Below, piece after piece: positions 6,195-7,540 of a DNA stretch of 7,540 bases. The stretch lies in contig JAPLCH010000049.1 of NCBI GenBank assembly GCA_026392325.1, forward strand, positions 1 through 7,540, in the 5' to 3' direction. Source of the stretch: Solirubrobacterales bacterium. GTDB taxonomy: Bacteria; Actinomycetota; Thermoleophilia; Solirubrobacterales; Solirubrobacteraceae. Made by a program: the position numbers and the translations under genes. Under the pieces are notes generated by a model. It had not been told where the DNA came from. It ran no database searches and saw only the letters and a list, made by a program, of their open reading frames with translations. Position 1 is the stretch's first letter; each line of letters begins with the position of its first letter.

Positions 6195-6217
6195 ACCCTC
6201 AAGTTTCGCTTGAGGGT
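6195..6217 (-). promoter_or_regulatory. Operator-like box A overlapping the ftsQ stop (CCCTCA-N8-TTGAGGG)
   Basis: On the minus strand CCCTCAAG, CGAAA, CTTGAGGG, flanked by a matching A/T pair: a perfect 9-bp inverted repeat with a 5-nt centre, the most symmetric of the three boxes. It overlaps the last base of the ftsQ stop region. It could fold as an RNA hairpin after ftsQ, but no T-run follows, and its repetition as boxes B and C argues for a DNA-binding site. The dyad resembles the CCTCAAG...CTTGAGG pattern used by several MerR-family regulators. Confidence 0.65.
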
Positions 6218-6990
6218 TACTGGGTGACTGTCCCTGATGGCGTCTGCCCGTCGGGGGCGACAGGCTGGTTCGGATCAGCTGGATCGATCCCGCCTTGGAC
6301 TCCACCCTGAACCCCGCCCACAGCTGGTCTCCGGGGAACACGAACATCAACGTAGGCAGCCCCTCTGGAGGCTGGGTCAGCAAGAACACGGGCTGCTGAT
6401 GCCCACTTGGCAGCAACAAGACTCTGGTCCCCAAAGTAGATCTTTGGGCCAGCTGTCAAAACCGCAAAGAGTCCGAACTTAGGGTCTCGGGCGAAGGACG
6501 CAATCCGGCCACGAAGTTGAGGAGGGGCGCTCTGCAGGATCTTCAGTGACGCGAGTACCACCCGGTCTCGGACAAACCCGCCGACGACCGAGCCCTCAAC
6601 AACTGGAAGGCCGCTGACGGAGAGACCAGGCAATACCGTGCCGTCAGCCGACACTGCCTGAAGCGCCCCGGCTGTGGCACCAACAGCTGCCACAGCTCGG
6701 TAGAGGACGACAGCCACCGTCACATCGTGAGGCGGGTGCGTTTCCACCGAAACGCTCTTAACCGGAGGACGCCCTGAGGCAGCTGCCTTGATCTCGTCCT
6801 CGTTGAAGGACAGTGTGCTCTGACCAAGCGCCGCATTACGGACACGCTGAGCTCGAGATCCACTGAGCCCGATCACCCTTACATGGCGAACATCGAAAAG
6901 GCTGCTGTCCTTGAGGACAAAAAAGAACCCTGCCCCAAGAGCTGCCAAGAGAAGAAACAGGCCTGCCGCTTTAAGGGCGAATCTCTTCAT
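6217..6990 (-). CDS. ftsQ: Cell division protein FtsQ (POTRA domain)
   Basis: Bitopic membrane protein of the divisome that recruits FtsL/FtsB and later proteins. From the ATG at 6990 it has 257 residues: a short basic N-terminus (MKRFALK), one membrane helix (about 9-26), a POTRA domain (about 33-100) beginning FDVRHVRVIGLSG and containing RPPVKSVSVETHPP and VTVAVVLYRAVAAV, then the beta domain ending near YVDVRVPRRPAVGG (about 215-228). A Gly/Pro-rich tail contains a short GGVQGGVQGG repeat. The frame is open to a GTG at 7008, but the ATG at 6990 overlaps the murB stop (ATGA) and has GGAGAGGGG seven nucleotides upstream, so I prefer it. The cytoplasmic part is very short. murB-ftsQ adjacency is the usual division-cluster order. 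Confidence 0.93.
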   Translation of the reverse strand: MKRFALKAAGLFLLLAALGAGFFFVLKDSSLFDVRHVRVIGLSGSRAQRVRNAALGQSTLSFNEDEIKAAASGRPPVKSVSVETHPPHDVTVAVVLYRAVAAVGATAGALQAVSADGTVLPGLSVSGLPVVEGSVVGGFVRDRVVLASLKILQSAPPQLRGRIASFARDPKFGLFAVLTAGPKIYFGDQSLVAAKWASAARVLADPASRGAAYVDVRVPRRPAVGGVQGGVQGGIDPADPNQPVAPDGQTPSGTVTQ

Positions 6991-7540
6991 GAAGCAGCCC
7001 CTCTCCACTCAGGCGGAATCGGAACGGGCCCCAGAGTCTGCACCTCTGGTTCAAGCGTGACCCCATACTTCTCCGCCACCCGACGGCGTCCTTCGGCCAT
7101 CAGCTCGACAACATCAGCAGTTGTGGCAGTCCCATGGTTGATGACAAAGTTTGCGTGCTTCTCGGAAAAACCCGCGCCCCCGACCCTCAGGTCGCGACAA
7201 CCGGCCCCGTCAAGGAGCTGGCCGGCGGACCGACCCTCCGCCTCAGTGCCAGCCGGGTTTTTGAAAGTCGAACCAAAGGTCTTGACCCCCCAAGGTTGAG
7301 CTTCTTTCCGCTTTGCTCTCAGCTCAGCCAGGACCGCCTTTGACGCTGCTGGATCAGCCGGAGAGAGAAGGAATGCGTCCTGTGACACAACCTCACCCGG
7401 AGCAAGGTTTGACCTGCGGTAAGCGAAACCAAGCGACTCTGGCATCCGCCGCTCAATCCCTGTCGGTCCCACCACCTCAACCCAGGAAAGGCTCTCGGCA
7501 AGATCACCGCCGTACGCGTTCGCGTTCATCCGGACCGCCC
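6987..7540 (-). CDS. murB: UDP-N-acetylenolpyruvoylglucosamine reductase (MurB), C-terminal part
   Basis: Flavoenzyme that reduces UDP-GlcNAc-enolpyruvate with NADPH to UDP-MurNAc in the cytoplasm, the second committed step of peptidoglycan synthesis. The gene enters from the window edge; 183 residues of the C-terminal part are visible, out of the roughly 290-300 usual for the family. The visible part begins in the FAD-domain motif VRMNANAYGG, continues with FAYRRSNLAPGEVV, and contains FGSTFKNPAG, whose serine is the proton donor of the family. It then shows AGQLLDGAGCRDLRVGGAGFSEKHANFVIN, split as AGQLLDGAGCRDLRVGG and AGFSEKHANFVIN, and near the end LEPEV with the conserved catalytic glutamate. 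The start is outside the window. The stop overlaps the ftsQ ATG (ATGA), which implies translational coupling in the division operon. Confidence 0.96.
   Translation of the reverse strand, partial: AVRMNANAYGGDLAESLSWVEVVGPTGIERRMPESLGFAYRRSNLAPGEVVSQDAFLLSPADPAASKAVLAELRAKRKEAQPWGVKTFGSTFKNPAGTEAEGRSAGQLLDGAGCRDLRVGGAGFSEKHANFVINHGTATTADVVELMAEGRRRVAEKYGVTLEPEVQTLGPVPIPPEWRGAAS
6998..7006 (-). promoter_or_regulatory. Ribosome binding site of ftsQ
   Basis: GGAGAGGGG on the minus strand, ending seven nucleotides before the ftsQ ATG at 6990, inside the last codons of murB. It decides between the ATG and the upstream GTG at 7008, which would sit on top of this site. Confidence 0.7.

Noticed and set aside
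6195..6217. Box A as an intrinsic terminator after ftsQ
   Set aside because: The stem is good but no T-run follows on the minus strand, and the same half-sites recur in boxes B and C, which fits an operator better.

Overview
All nine genes read on the minus strand, so transcription runs from high to low coordinates: murB (5' end cut off by the window edge) -> ftsQ -> ftsZ -> gcvT -> gcvH -> gcvPA -> gcvPB -> a small multidrug resistance (SMR) transporter -> trpS (only its first 24 codons are in the window). G+C is roughly 57-60% in the lines I sampled. FtsQ followed directly by FtsZ with no ftsA between, the FtsZ C-terminal tail ending in a VPEFLR-type peptide, and a two-subunit glycine decarboxylase (GcvPA/GcvPB) placed right behind ftsZ suggest an actinobacterial lineage outside the well-studied Streptomyces/Mycobacterium group, perhaps Thermoleophilia-like. 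The lineage is my inference from gene order and protein flavour, not from a search.

Region by region: 6987-7540 is the C-terminal part of MurB (peptidoglycan precursor reduction), overlapping ftsQ by an ATGA. Positions 6019-6216 are the only sizeable non-coding stretch (198 nt). It holds a good sigma-70-type promoter for ftsZ and three copies of a 21-bp interrupted dyad, CCCTCA-N8-TTGAGGG, which look like operators. ftsZ (4967-6018) is recognisable end to end, but about 19 nt are missing near 5640. This removes about seven conserved residues and shifts the frame. After a 59-nt gap come gcvT, gcvH, gcvPA and gcvPB, tightly packed or overlapping, which together with an L-protein encoded elsewhere make the whole glycine cleavage system. 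An SMR exporter starts on the gcvPB stop codon (TGATG), and trpS begins 29 nt later.

How the genes work together: murB and ftsQ/ftsZ are the end of a division and cell-wall cluster. The gcv genes break down glycine to CO2, NH3 and 5,10-methylene-tetrahydrofolate. No terminator with a T-run and no convincing promoter is visible between ftsZ and trpS, so one-carbon metabolism, the exporter and trpS may all depend on transcription from the ftsZ promoter or from further upstream.

The points most worth a second look are the three-box operator array around the ftsZ promoter (a candidate site for a MerR-type FtsR-like regulator), the internal deletion in ftsZ, and the SMR transporter coupled to the glycine cleavage operon. 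No RNA genes, CRISPR arrays or mobile elements were seen.
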